From: Centrapalus pauciflorus
Lineage: Eukaryota > Streptophyta > Magnoliopsida > Asterales > Asteraceae
DNA: 64,000 nt
NCBI GenBank assembly: GCA_020465985.1
Contig: JAANYP010002658.1
Span: 1 to 64,000 of the forward strand
Reading direction: 5' to 3'
Position 1 is the first letter of the stretch. Every line of letters begins with the position of its first letter. Of the stretch, positions 1-10,586 are shown piece after piece. The notes below the pieces were generated by a model that did not search any database, was not told where the DNA came from, and saw only the letters and a list, made by a program, of their open reading frames with translations. The position numbers were made by a program, and so were the translations under genes.

Positions 1-1103
1 AAAACTCAGTTCACAATAAACACAATATACATGCATGACAGTATCTCAGTAATAAAACTCGTAAGAAACTCATAATAATCTCATAAAGAAAGCTCAGTAA
101 AAGGTCATGCAAGTGTAAATAAATAATCGTACAATTATCTTAGAAAAGCATGCAAACTCACCTGACCCTGAAATCTCTTTCCTTAAGTCTCGGTTCCCTG
201 CCCGTATCCCGACCCTATTAACTCGAGACCCTAGAAACACAAAGGAACAACCCAATATCACTAATTCATCCCTAAATGAACGCTTAAAATATGCTTATTT
301 TCTGAATTCTCACGCGGCCGTGTAAGATTTCTTACGCGGTGGCGTAGCAGTCTTCTTACGCGGTGGTGTAGAATTTTTACAAGATGGTGTGACTGCAACC
401 CACGCGGCCGCGTAGCAAAACCCACGCGGGCGCGTAGCAAAATCCCACGCGGCCGCGTAACAGAACCCACGCGGGCGCGTAGCAATAACCCACGCGGGCG
501 CGTAGCTCCATCTTTACACCACCCTGTAGCCTTTTACACGGGCTTGTAAACAAATACCTACGCTGCCGCGTAGCAAACCCTACGCGGCCGCGTAAGCTGA
601 CTGTCAGCCATGAATGTTCTGTTTTTTGACAGCAACGATTTCACACCTCAAAACCCGATTTTTGCTCGATTTTAGCTCACGAATTTGACCAAAAACTCAA
701 TAAAACACATATATAAACTTACTTTAATCACTTGATAACAACTAACACATAAATCCCACAAATTTGGAGCTTAATACTCACTTTGAGCTTTGGTAGCAAA
801 CTTGAAGAAGAAGGAGATGATCAGGAACTCAATTCACAAGCTGGAGCTCTAATTCTTGCTTGAGATGTTGCTGGAGACAATTCACACACACAAACACACT
901 TAACTTCTTATTTTGGAGATGAAGAAATGAAAGCAGGCACCCAAGAAGCACACACATATATACGTTTTTAGTTTAATCCGGTCCGACACCGAAAAATCCG
1001 ATCCCGATACCCCAAAATACAAATTTATATTCCCGGGTCCCAATTTAAATAATTAATCCAATGACATAATTCCACGTACCTATCTCAAAACCGGGATGTT
1101 ACA
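1..1103 (-). repeat. 3' LTR (partial)
   Basis: The first 1103 bases match 6604-7697 almost base for base, apart from the GC-rich array. In element orientation the LTR starts at 1103 with TGTAACATCCCGG, directly after the polypurine tract. The rest of this LTR, about 600 bases judged from the other copy, is left of the window. Confidence 0.95.
312..602. repeat. GC-rich palindromic minisatellite inside the LTR
   Basis: Units of about 21-23 bases carry the near-palindrome CACGCGGCCGCGTAG or its variant CACGCGGGCGCGTAG, separated by short A-rich spacers. Degenerate units extend on both sides (TTACGCGGTGGCGTAG, CTACGCTGCCGCGTAG). It stands out sharply from the AT-rich surroundings. The other LTR carries a rearranged version at 6914-7195. 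Confidence 0.9.
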
Positions 1104-1117
1104 AGTCCTCCCTCCTT
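1104..1117 (-). other. Polypurine tract of the LTR element
   Basis: On the minus strand AAGGAGGGAGGACT lies immediately before the TG that opens the 3' LTR. This is the expected position and composition for the plus-strand primer of a retrotransposon. Confidence 0.85.
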
Positions 1118-1139
1118 ATGAAGATTCTGTCCTCAGAAT

Positions 1140-4100
1140 CTAGCTCGAAGCAAAGAGGTGGGGATATCGGCTACGCATCTCTAACTCGGGCTCCCATGTG
1201 GCGCTGGTACCCTTATGGTGTTTCCACTATACCAACACTAACGCCACCTCTTTATTACGCAACCTCTTCACCTTCCGATCTGTCACTGCCTCAGGCTGCT
1301 CGGCATACTGAAGTCTATCATCGACCTCAATCTCTGACAAATGTACTCTCTGATCATCACGGGCCAAACACTTACGAAGATGGCTGACATGGAAAGCATT
1401 ATGAACTCCCGACAACTCTGGAGGCAAATTCAGACGATAAGCCTGATCCCCGATCCTCTCAACGACCTCAAACGGCCCAATATAACGCGGACCCAACTTA
1501 CCTCGTCTCCGAAACCGGATAATTCCCTTCCAGGGTGAGACTTTAAGCATCACGGAGTCTCCGACCTGAAACTCTAACTCGGACATACGGCGATCCGCAT
1601 AACTCTTCTGGCGACTCTGAGCTGTCTTAATCCGCTGCTGAATCATAGCGACCTTGTCGCTAGTCTCCTGAAGAACCTCTGGCCCGCTGATAGGACGCTC
1701 CCCAACCTCCCCCCAACATACCGGAGTCAAACACTTACGCCCATAGAGAGCCTCGAACGGAGGCATGCCGATAGATGCGTGGTAGCTGTTATTATACGCA
1801 AACTCAACAAGCGGCAAATGAAGATCCCAGCTACCCCCAAAATCAATAACACAAGCCCGCAACATATCCTCCAAAGTCTGATTAGTCCGCTCTGTCTGGC
1901 CACCTGTCTGCGGATGGTAGGCTGAACTCAACTGAACACGGGTGCCCAACTCTCTCTGAAAACTCTGCCAAAATCGCGACACAAATCGGCTATCTCGGTC
2001 AGACGTAATAGATCTCGGAACTCCATGCCTCGCAACGATCTCACTGATGTAGAATCGCGCCAACTGATCCATCGAAATAGTCCCACGAACGGCCAAGAAG
2101 TGGGCGCTTTTCGTAAGCCGATCAACAATAACCCAGATCATATCATTCCCACGAATAGTCCGCGGAAGTCTCACTATGAAGTCCATGGTGATATCATACC
2201 ATTTCCACTCTGGAATCTCTAACGGCTGAAGTCTACCATGCGGCTTCTGATGCTCACTCTTAACCCTCAAACACGTCATGCACGCTTCCACATACTTTCC
2301 CACATCCCTCTTCATCCCTGGCCACCAGTAATGAACTCGCAGATCTCGGTACATCTTCGTGCTGCCTGGATGGATCGACAATCTAGACTTGTGGGAATCA
2401 TCTAGAATCAGCTGTCTCAAACCACCTACTCTGGGGACCCATACTCGACCGCGGAGAGTCATTAAACCTCTATCGTCCCTGCTCAACAACTCCAGCTGGC
2501 CAGCTAATCTCTCTCTCTGCACATTCTCGCCTCTCAAACCCTCCTCCTGAGCTAACCGTAGACTATCAATCAAGGTCGACGTGACCTCTAATCGAGAAGC
2601 TCTGGACGTAACCGTCTGCTCATAAGATCTTCGGCTCAAAGCGTCCGCCACCACGTTAGCTTTCCCCGGGTGGTACTGGATGTCACAATCATAATCCTTT
2701 AGGAGCTCCATGTTGCGCCTCTGTCTCATGTTCAGCTCCTTCTGACTGAACAGATACTGTAAACTCTTATGGTCAGTATACACTGTAAAGCGCGTCCCAT
2801 ATAGATAATGCCGCCATATCTTCAAAGCAAAGACTATGGCGTCCAACTCTAAATCATGCACTGGCCGACTCAACTCATAACTCTTAAGCTGTCTCGAGGC
2901 GTAAGCAATCACCTTGCCTCTCTGCATCAATACACACCCCAACCCGGTGAAGGAAGCATCGCAATACACAGCAAAATCCTCAGAACCCTCTGGCAACGCT
3001 AAAATCGGAGCCTTACACAACCGATTCTTCAACTCTAGGAAAGCACTCTCCTGATCCTCGGTCCACACAAACGGCACAGACTGTCGCGTCAACATCGTCA
3101 AAGGCACCGCAATCCGCGAGAAATTCTCGATAAACCGCCGATAATACCCTGCCAAACCCAGGAAGCTGCGAACCTCAGACACCGATGTGGGCTGGCCCCA
3201 ACTCATAATCGCCTCGATCTTCGCGGGATCCACCTTAACGCCTTCGCTCGTCACCACGTGCCCCAAGAACTGCACCTCTCGAAGCCAGAACTCGCACTTC
3301 GAAAACTTGGCGTATAGCCTCTCTCGCTGCAAGGTATTCAAGACCTCTCTCAGATGCTGGCCATGCTCCTCGCTGCTCCTCGAGTAGATCAGAATATCAT
3401 CAATAAACACAATCACGAAACGATCGAGCATCGGCCTGCAGACCCTATTCATCAGGTCCATAAATGCTGCTGGGGCATTAGTCAGCCCGAACGGCATGAC
3501 TAAGAACTCATAATGACCATATCTGGTCCTAAACGCAGTCTTAGGCACGTCCTCGTCTCTAACTCGCAGCTGATGATACCCTGAACGCAGATCAATCTTC
3601 GAGAAGAAACTCGCCCCCTGAAGCTGATCAAAGAGATCATCAATCCTCGGCAAGGGATAACGGTTCCTCACCGTTACCCTATTAAGCTCTCTGTAATCTA
3701 TACACATACGCATCGTTCCGTCCTTCTTCTTCACGAATAACACAGGGGCTCCCCACGGAGAAGAACTGGGGCGAATAAACCCGCGATCCAACAGATCCTG
3801 CAGCTGTGTCATCATCTCGTGCATCTCGGTAGGAGCTAATCGATATGGCGTGCGCGCAATAGGAACGGCCCCGGGAACTAGGTCGATCCTAAACTCAACC
3901 TGCCGCTCCGGCGGCAGACCAGGCAGCTCATCTGGGAACACGTCAGGAAAATCTCTAACTACAGGCACATCACTAACCTCCCTCTTCTCCTTCTTCGCAT
4001 CTACCACATAGGCTAAATAAGTGGCACACCCCTTCGCCACATACCTCTGCGCCTGCGCCATCGACACTATACTCATCTCTCCTCGGCGCCTCTCACCATA

Positions 4101-4988
4101 CACAACCGCTGATTCTGACTCGGAAACGGGAATGCGAATCATCTTCTTAGAACAGAAGATATCCGCCTGACGCGCTGTCAGCCAATCCATGCCAACAATG
4201 GCATCGAAACTGCTAATCTCCATAGGCATCAAGTCTATGGAAAATCGGTGACCGTCTATCTCTAATACACAATCTCTATAAATACGGCTCACTAATACAG
4301 TACTACCATCAACATGCTCAACAATAACAGGCACAGATAACTCAGATGAAGACATAACAAAATAATCACAGAAGGAGGCAGATACATAAGAACGATCAGA
4401 TCCCGAATCAAATAAAATAAAGGCACGTAGTCCGTTAAGGATGAACGTACCAGATACAACATCAGGCGACTCACGCGCCTCCTCAGCAGTAGCCTGGAAG
4501 ACCCTGCCACGAGCCCTCGGTGCTCCTCCTCCTCGAGGCGCTGTAGATGATCCAGACGACCCAGCTCCACTCGAACTCGACCCCGGAAACCCCGCACTCG
4601 GGTTCGGACAATCCCGAGACATATGACCCGGCTTCCCGCACCGGAAGCAAATAGACTCCTGGGAAGTACATGCAACAGCAGTATGACCAAACTGGCCACA
4701 TCGGAAACATCGAAGATGCTCGGGGGCGCACGGCCCAGCATGGCGATGATGACATCGCTGGCAATCTCTCTCGACATCGGCTGAACTCCCAACCCTACTC
4801 CCCGAATCCCTGGAACCTCTACCACCACTACTCTGACCCTGACTCTGTGACTGCCTCTGACTCTGTCCCTGCTGCCTCTGTCCCTGCTGTCTCTGACCAC
4901 CCCGACCCTGTCCCTGACTCTGACCAACCCCCAACTGCCTATCATCCCGTCTCTGATCTCGCTGACCCCTGAACTCTGTCCCTGCTGC
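1140..4988 (-). pseudogene. Ty3/gypsy pol (zinc knuckles-PR-RT-RH-IN), with premature stop
   Basis: The frame opens after a stop at 4989-4991 and runs to a TAG at 1227-1229. Numbering from 4934, two CCHC knuckles (CFRCGQFGHTAVAC and CFRCGKPGHMSRDC) lie near residues 76-109. The protease has DSGSD near 176, where DTG or DSGA/DSGT is usual. Reverse transcriptase has the catalytic FIDD near 510, and RNase H spans about 655-770. Integrase has H848, H855, C885, C888 and the triad D918, D979, E1015 with 35 residues between the last two. After the stop the same frame continues 28 more codons to 1140, including WEPE and a YPHLF-like end typical of the chromodomain-like tail, so the TAG is a nonsense change. 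The frame is offset by -1 from gag. The product would drive reverse transcription and integration if intact. Confidence 0.93.
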
Positions 4989-5830
4989 TCAGAATAACCG
5001 CCCTGACGGCTCTCCCGGTAAAATCTCGATGACCCCGAACTCTGCCCCTGTCCCGATGCCTCCACACGCTGTCTCTGGGGAGCCGGCTGCTCCCGCTGTC
5101 TCTCAATCTCTCTCTCCCTACGCCTGGCGTACTCCATCGCTGACGAGAAAGTGGGGTCACGCAACATCCCCACAAACTCTCGGATATCCGGCCTCAAACC
5201 TTCGATAAACATATTGACCTTTCGGTCCTCTGTGGCTACCTGATGCAGCGCGAACTGGGCTCTGTCATTAAAAATATCGATATACTCCTGAACCGATCTG
5301 GATCCCCGCTGCAAATGAATAAACTCTCGCTCCAACTCTCTCCTCGTGTCCAGCGGACAATACTGCAGCTCGAACTCTGTACGAAACTCCTCCCACGACA
5401 TCAAGTAGGCCTCGTCAACTCCCTGAGCACTAACAACCGAACTCCACCATCTCAATGCTCCTCCCTTTAGAAGGTAGGAGGCATAACTCACTCTATCTGC
5501 TCTATCAACATGGGCTATACGGAACGCAGCCTCGACCTCTCTCAACCAATCCAGTGCCTTCGAGGCACCAACTCCACCAAAGAACTCAGAAGGGCGACCT
5601 GTCATGAAGTCCTTAAAGGACCCTCGCGATGGCTGGCTAGAAGAAGAAGCACCAGCTCTAGAACTCTGGCCTCCCTCGGGCGGAGGCACCGCACCTCGAC
5701 CCCTACCCATACTCTGACCCGGAAAACGCTCATCTAATATCTGACCTATCACAGAATACAAGTCAGATCTACGCACAGGCTCATCATCCCTATGGTCATC
5801 CCCCTGAGGCCCGCTGCCCTGACGGTCCAT
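4966..5830 (-). CDS. gag of the LTR element
   Basis: The ATG at 5830-5828 starts a protein beginning MDRQGSG; the frame is open further upstream but this is the first convincing start, close behind the primer-binding site. A retrotransposon gag domain is recognisable (tryptophan-rich ALDWLREVEAAF and GALRWW segments, then REFIHLQRG and VQEYIDIF), followed by an Arg/Gln/Gly/Ser-rich stretch that leads into the zinc knuckles. The knuckles are in another frame: the switch is needed near the GGGG run at 4966-4969. The gag frame happens to stay open to 4292, but that tail is low-complexity and lacks the knuckles, so I end the gag call at the switch. The protein would form the particle that packages element RNA. 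Confidence 0.88.
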
Positions 5831-5988
5831 AACAACCTGCACAATAAGATAATAACACAAATTAACTCTACAAGACTCTACACACTACTCGTTTATCACC
5901 TATTACTCTACTTCGGATTACAATCCAAGGATCTAGACTCTATGGTTTAAGCTTAAGCATCCACTAGATACTTAATCTCTTAAACCTA

Positions 5989-6001
5989 GGCTCTGATACC
6001 A
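5989..6001 (-). other. Primer-binding site (initiator tRNA-Met type)
   Basis: On the minus strand TGGTATCAGAGCC begins four bases after the 5' LTR ends. It is complementary to the 3' end of plant initiator tRNA-Met, the usual primer of Ty3/gypsy elements. Confidence 0.9.
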
Positions 6002-6005
6002 AGCT

Positions 6006-7697
6006 TGTAACACCCTCGAACTAATCAACAATGCCACATAATTACCACGTCAGCAACGATATAATATAATAATCCCTACGCTATTCCCAAGATACATACA
6101 CGAGAACCCGATAATTTTAAACTTTAATTATACAGTAACAGTCACGGAAATCTCTGAATTAACACAACCTATCCGAAGTATATAAACAATCCACAAAATA
6201 TAACTACCTCCACAAAAGGTAGCTAACTCCTCGATCAAGGATAATGTAAACCTACTTTGGTGCAGCAGGCCTACTAGCAGTCCGGTCACCTGGGATGCAC
6301 ACAACACAAACACACGGGTCAGCTAAAGCTGGTGAGAATGCAAGGGTTAGGTACGATTATAAAGCTCAATAAATAAATAACTCGATAACAAAACGTTCAG
6401 CGTTCTCTACTGAACAATAATATGAGATCCCACAAAGTAGCTCAATAGGTACTCAACTCGTGTGGATGAATCCACGTACCCAAATCCCTAGACCGCACAA
6501 AGCAGTCGTCAGGACTCAAAAAGGGAATTGGGAGCGACCCAACCCCTGCTCAGCCGTACGGTTTAGTATCTCGATAGCTCGTGTGTCTCAAATCTCATAT
6601 AATAAAACTCAGTTCACAATAAACACAATATACATGCATGACAGTATCTCAGTAATAAAACTCGTAAGAAACTCATAATAATCTCATAAAGAAAGCTCAG
6701 TAAAAGGTCATGCAAGTGTAAATAAATAATCGTACAATTATCTTAGAAAAGCATGCAAACTCACCTGACCCTGAAATCTCTTTCCTTAAGTCTCGGTTCC
6801 CTGCCCGTATCCCGACCCTATCAACTCGAGACCCTAGAAACACAAAGGAACAACCCAATATCACTAATTCATCCCTAAATAAACGCTTAAAATATGCTTA
6901 TTTTCTGAATTCTCACGCGGCCGTGTAAGATTTCTTACGCGGTGGCGTAGCAGTCTCCTTACGCGGTGGTGTAGAATTTTTACAAGATGGTGTGACTGCA
7001 ACCCACGCGGCGGGCGCGTACGCGGCCGCGTAACAGAACCCACACGGGCGCGTAGCAATAACCCACGCGGGCGCGTAGCAAAACCCACGCGGGCGCGTAG
7101 CTCCATCTTTACACCACCCTGTAGCCTTTTACACGGGCTTGGACAAATACCTACGCTGCCGCGTAGCAAACCCTACGCGGCCGCGTAAGCTGACTGTCAG
7201 CCATGAATGTTCTGTTTTTTGACAGCAACGATTTCACACCTCAAAACCCGATTTTTGCTCGATTTTAGCTCACGAATTTGACCAAAAACTCAATAAAACA
7301 CATATATAAACTTACTTTAATCACTTGATAACAACTAACACATAAATCCCACAAATTTGGAGCTTAATACTCACTTTGAGCTTTGGTAGCAAACTTGAAG
7401 AAGAAGGAGATGATCAGGAACTCAATTCACAAGCTGGAGCTCTAATTCTTGCTTGAGATGCTGCTGGAGACAATTCACACACACAAACACACTTAACTTC
7501 TTATTTTGGAGATGAAGAAATGAAAGCAGGCACCCAAGAAGCACACACATATATACGTTTTTAGTTTAATCCGGTCCGACACCGAAAAATCCGATCCCGA
7601 TACCCCAAAATACAAATTTATATTCCCGGGTCCCAATTTAAATAATTAATCCAATGACATAATTCCACGTACCTATCTCAAAACCGGGATGTTACAT
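6006..7697 (-). repeat. 5' LTR (complete, about 1.69 kb)
   Basis: In element orientation it runs from TGTAACATCC at 7697 to GTGTTACA at 6006, and is followed by the primer-binding site. It matches 1-1103 over 6604-7697. It should hold the element promoter and polyadenylation signals, but I did not place them. Confidence 0.95.
6914..7195. repeat. Second copy of the LTR palindromic minisatellite
   Basis: This is the same family of GC-rich units as at 312-602, but units are missing or fused (a composite unit near 7005-7030 joins two half-units) while the flanking LTR sequence is almost unchanged. Confidence 0.88.
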
Positions 7698-7787
7698 TTA
7701 TGATCTTTCATTTTGTTCATGACTTCTTGGGTTAAACAATATTAATTATAAAATTACTTATTAATTATTATATATACATATATGTAA

Positions 7788-8747
7788 GGGGAAATTGCGC
7801 AAAAAAACCTCTAAGTTGGATCATTTTTGCGATTAAAACCCCCAACCATTTTTCATTGCACAAAAAACCTCCAACCGTTTAAAACTTTGTAAATTTGGGT
7901 TTTTTTTCAAAAAATCTGACTTGCAACCGGTTTAGTCAGTTGCAACTTGATGACGTGTAAAATTTTTAAAATGATTTTTGCGTAAAAAACCTCCAACTTG
8001 TTTAGTTTTTTCAATTAAAACCCCAAATCATTTTTCATTTGATAAAAAACCTCCAACCAACAAAGATAATTAAAATTGAGTCTTCACTGATTGCATTTTG
8101 ATGTCATAGATATTTATTAAAATTTTATTTATTAAACAAAGAATTTGTTTCCCAATGAAACATTCACCCTCTAGGCTCGCAAACCTTACTGCTCTGGCTG
8201 ATCATATTCAGAGCTAAAATGGAACATAAATAAACGAAATTGAATATAAAGTTGCACCTAAAAATGCAACTCGTGAACATAAAATGAAATCGATTCCATC
8301 GGCACAATTGAAGTTAAAATTCAAGATTAAACGACAAAATTAATCGAACATACATACATAAAATAAACAGCACTAAACATAAAGAGGGGATAGAGTAATC
8401 GGAGTTGCCGGAGGTAGAGAAGAAAAGAAAATGTAAATATTATTGTTGGTTAGAGTTGAGAAAAATATAGTTAAGGGTTTTGCTCGAAAAAGTCACCAAT
8501 TTTGGGGTTTTTATACAAAAATTTAGTTTAAAAATTATACATGTAGTGCCACGTAGGCGCCACGTAAGTCGGGTTTGCCATGTGGACGTCACGTTTGCGC
8601 CATGTAAGCATAACAACCTATTATAACCGGTTAAGTCCTAATTTCAAAAGATTTTACCGGTTAAAGGTTTTTTGTGCAACAAAAAATGGTTAGGGGTTTT
8701 AATCACAAAAATGGTCCAACTTTAAGGTTTTTTTACGCAATTATCCC
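7788..8747. mobile_element. MULE-type MITE, 960 bp, 9-bp TSD
   Basis: The ends GGGGAAATTGCGCAAAAAAA and, in reverse complement, GGGATAATTGCGTAAAAAAA form inverted repeats that continue imperfectly for about 100 bases. The element is flanked on both sides by TATATGTAA (7779-7787 and 8748-8756), an exact 9-bp duplication as made by Mutator-like elements. No coding sequence is seen inside. Confidence 0.88.
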
Positions 8748-8992
8748 TATATGTAAATGTATGTATGTATACAAGTTGTCTGATTGTCATAAATATAAAT
8801 AGTAAATACTTAAAATTAAATAAGTATCTAAAACACAGAGTGAAAAATAGAAATTTAACTCGTCATCAAGGGTTCAAACTTTCAATAGCGTTGGCAATGC
8901 ATATAAAATAATAATTATATACTAATATATATATACGATTGACATGTTCATAAAAATATAAATATATAATCATATAAACTTATATTTACAAG

Positions 8993-9374
8993 TAGGGATG
9001 TAAATGAGCCGAGCTACTCGTGAGCTAATCGAGCTCGACTCGCTAAAAGCTCAAAGCTCGAGTTAAACGATCTCGAGCCTAAATATGAGCTCATTTAATA
9101 AACGAGTCCGAGCCCGAGCCCAAGTTTCACATATCGAGCTCGCGAGCTTAAACGAGCTCATATATAAATATAGTTTTTAATTAATAAATATATAATATAT
9201 AGATTAAATAAATATATAAATAGATTATAAAAAACCAATTAAAAATGTAATATATATAATAAACGAGTCGTGCCCGAGCTTGAAAAATTATTCACGAGCC
9301 AATTTTACATACAGAGCTCGAAACGAGCCGAGCTTTAACGGGCTCGGGCCCGGCTCGGCTCGTTTACACCCCTA
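8993..9374. mobile_element. hAT-type MITE, 382 bp, 8-bp TSD
   Basis: The ends TAGGGATGTAAATGAGCC and GGCTCGTTTACACCCCTA are inverted repeats, flanked by TTTACAAG on both sides (8985-8992, 9375-9382). The interior is a run of imperfect GAGCTCG-like motifs, which gives strong self-complementarity. An 8-bp TSD with TAGGG termini fits the hAT superfamily. Confidence 0.9.
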
Positions 9375-9382
9375 TTTACAAG

Positions 9383-10017
9383 TATTCGTGTGGTTCTCTT
9401 AATATAGATTTGGTTTATGGCATGGCCGGCCTCGAGGGCGCTCAAAAGGGGCAACCGCCCAGGACCCAAAATTTTGGGCCCTAATTTCATAAGTTCTCAA
9501 CGTAAATAAAGTAAAACTGTTTTTTTTTTTAATTTATGGACAGAGAGAATACAAAAAGTCTGTTTATATACACACATGTATGTATATGTGTATGCGCGCG
9601 TGTGTATATATACATATATGTGTTTGTGTATGCATATTTATATATATATGTGTGTATGTGTAAGGCCCATTTATACGTTTTTGTCCGGGGCCCCAAAAAT
9701 CAACGGAACGGCCTTGGTTTTTGGACAAATATTATACCGAACCGCAAATTACGGTTTATAGAAAACACATAAACCAAACTGATGATTTTTTGTTCGGTTA
9801 GGTTTGATTTGATTTTTACAAATTTTTTTAGTTTTTTAATATATTTGCTCAGACTTTGTTAAAACAATGAAGCCTCCTTTTTATTAAAAATTGAAAATAA
9901 TAATAAACATTGGATAGACTTTTGACTTAAAAAGGTCCATGACAGGTGGTGGTAATTTGGGTAAGGAAGTTTGGTGTAATTAATTGATGAAATAAATTCC
10001 AAGCAAATCTTAAATAA
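9383..10017. other. Gene-free stretch with a decayed GC-rich transposon piece
   Basis: A GC-rich block at about 9424-9475 (GGCCGGCCTCGAGGGCGC, then GGGGCAACCGCCC) and a partly inverted counterpart near 9685-9715 resemble ends of hAT-like elements common in plants. A TG/TA-rich microsatellite lies at about 9570-9660. No gene is seen. Confidence 0.45.
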
Positions 10018-10025
10018 ATTAATAA

Positions 10026-10311
10026 TAGGAGTGAGCAACGGGTACCATTTACCGAACCCGAACCGGTACCGGTACCGACCGATACCGAATTAATATATTC
10101 GGTTCGGTATTCGGTTTTTAAATTAGCTAAAATTCGGTATTCGGTACTTTCGGTTCGGTATTCGGTTCGTAAATTAGCTAAAATTCGGTATTCGGAACCG
10201 AACATGCACCATATAAAAGTATACGGTTCGGTATTCGGTTCTTCCAAAACTAATAATTCAGTTTCGGTATTTTCGGGATCGGTACTGGTTCGGTTACCGA
10301 GCTCACCCCTA
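10026..10311. mobile_element. hAT-type MITE, 286 bp, 8-bp TSD
   Basis: The ends TAGGAGTGAGC and GAGCTCACCCCTA are inverted, flanked by ATTAATAA on both sides (10018-10025, 10312-10319). The interior repeats CGGTTCGGTATTCGGTT-like units several times and their complement. It lies about 270 bases upstream of the CASP-like start codon, so it may sit in that promoter. Confidence 0.9.
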
Positions 10312-10586
10312 ATTAATAATACAAATATTATTGGAAGAAGAGAAAGAGAGAGGCCAGGCCAAGGTGTAATGGTGTATGTATGAATGAGGAGATGAGTTTC
10401 AGTCCGAGTTTCATCATCTGTGACTATGACTGTGACTGAGTCGGTGAGTTGAGAGAGAAATCGCCGAAAAGAGAGCAACAAAGTTTTGTGCGTATTCTCT
10501 GCCAAATTTCCCTCGGATTAGGGATCTTTCAAATACCTAATTTATACAATCGTAAATCATCTCCATCTCCATGTGAATCATCCATC

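Larger units (their letters stand above)
1..7697 (-). mobile_element. Ty3/gypsy LTR retrotransposon (Tekay-like), cut by the window edge
   Basis: The layout on the minus strand is 5' LTR (7697-6006), primer-binding site, gag, pol, polypurine tract, then 3' LTR (1103 downwards, running off the left edge). The LTRs begin TGTAACATCC and end GTGTTACA. The domain order protease, reverse transcriptase, RNase H, integrase marks Ty3/gypsy, and the chromodomain-like tail after integrase suggests the Tekay/Del branch. The two LTR copies differ by only a handful of single bases outside their tandem array, so insertion looks recent, yet the coding region is broken twice. The target-site duplication cannot be checked because the left end is outside the window; the right flank begins TTTAT. 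Confidence 0.95.

Noticed and set aside
312..602. CRISPR-like spaced repeats
   Set aside because: Plant nuclear DNA, spacers are short and similar, and the array is inside an LTR; it is a minisatellite.
4292..4960. Continuation of the gag frame beyond the pol switch
   Set aside because: Arg/Val/Leu-rich out-of-frame reading of the knuckle and protease region; no domain.
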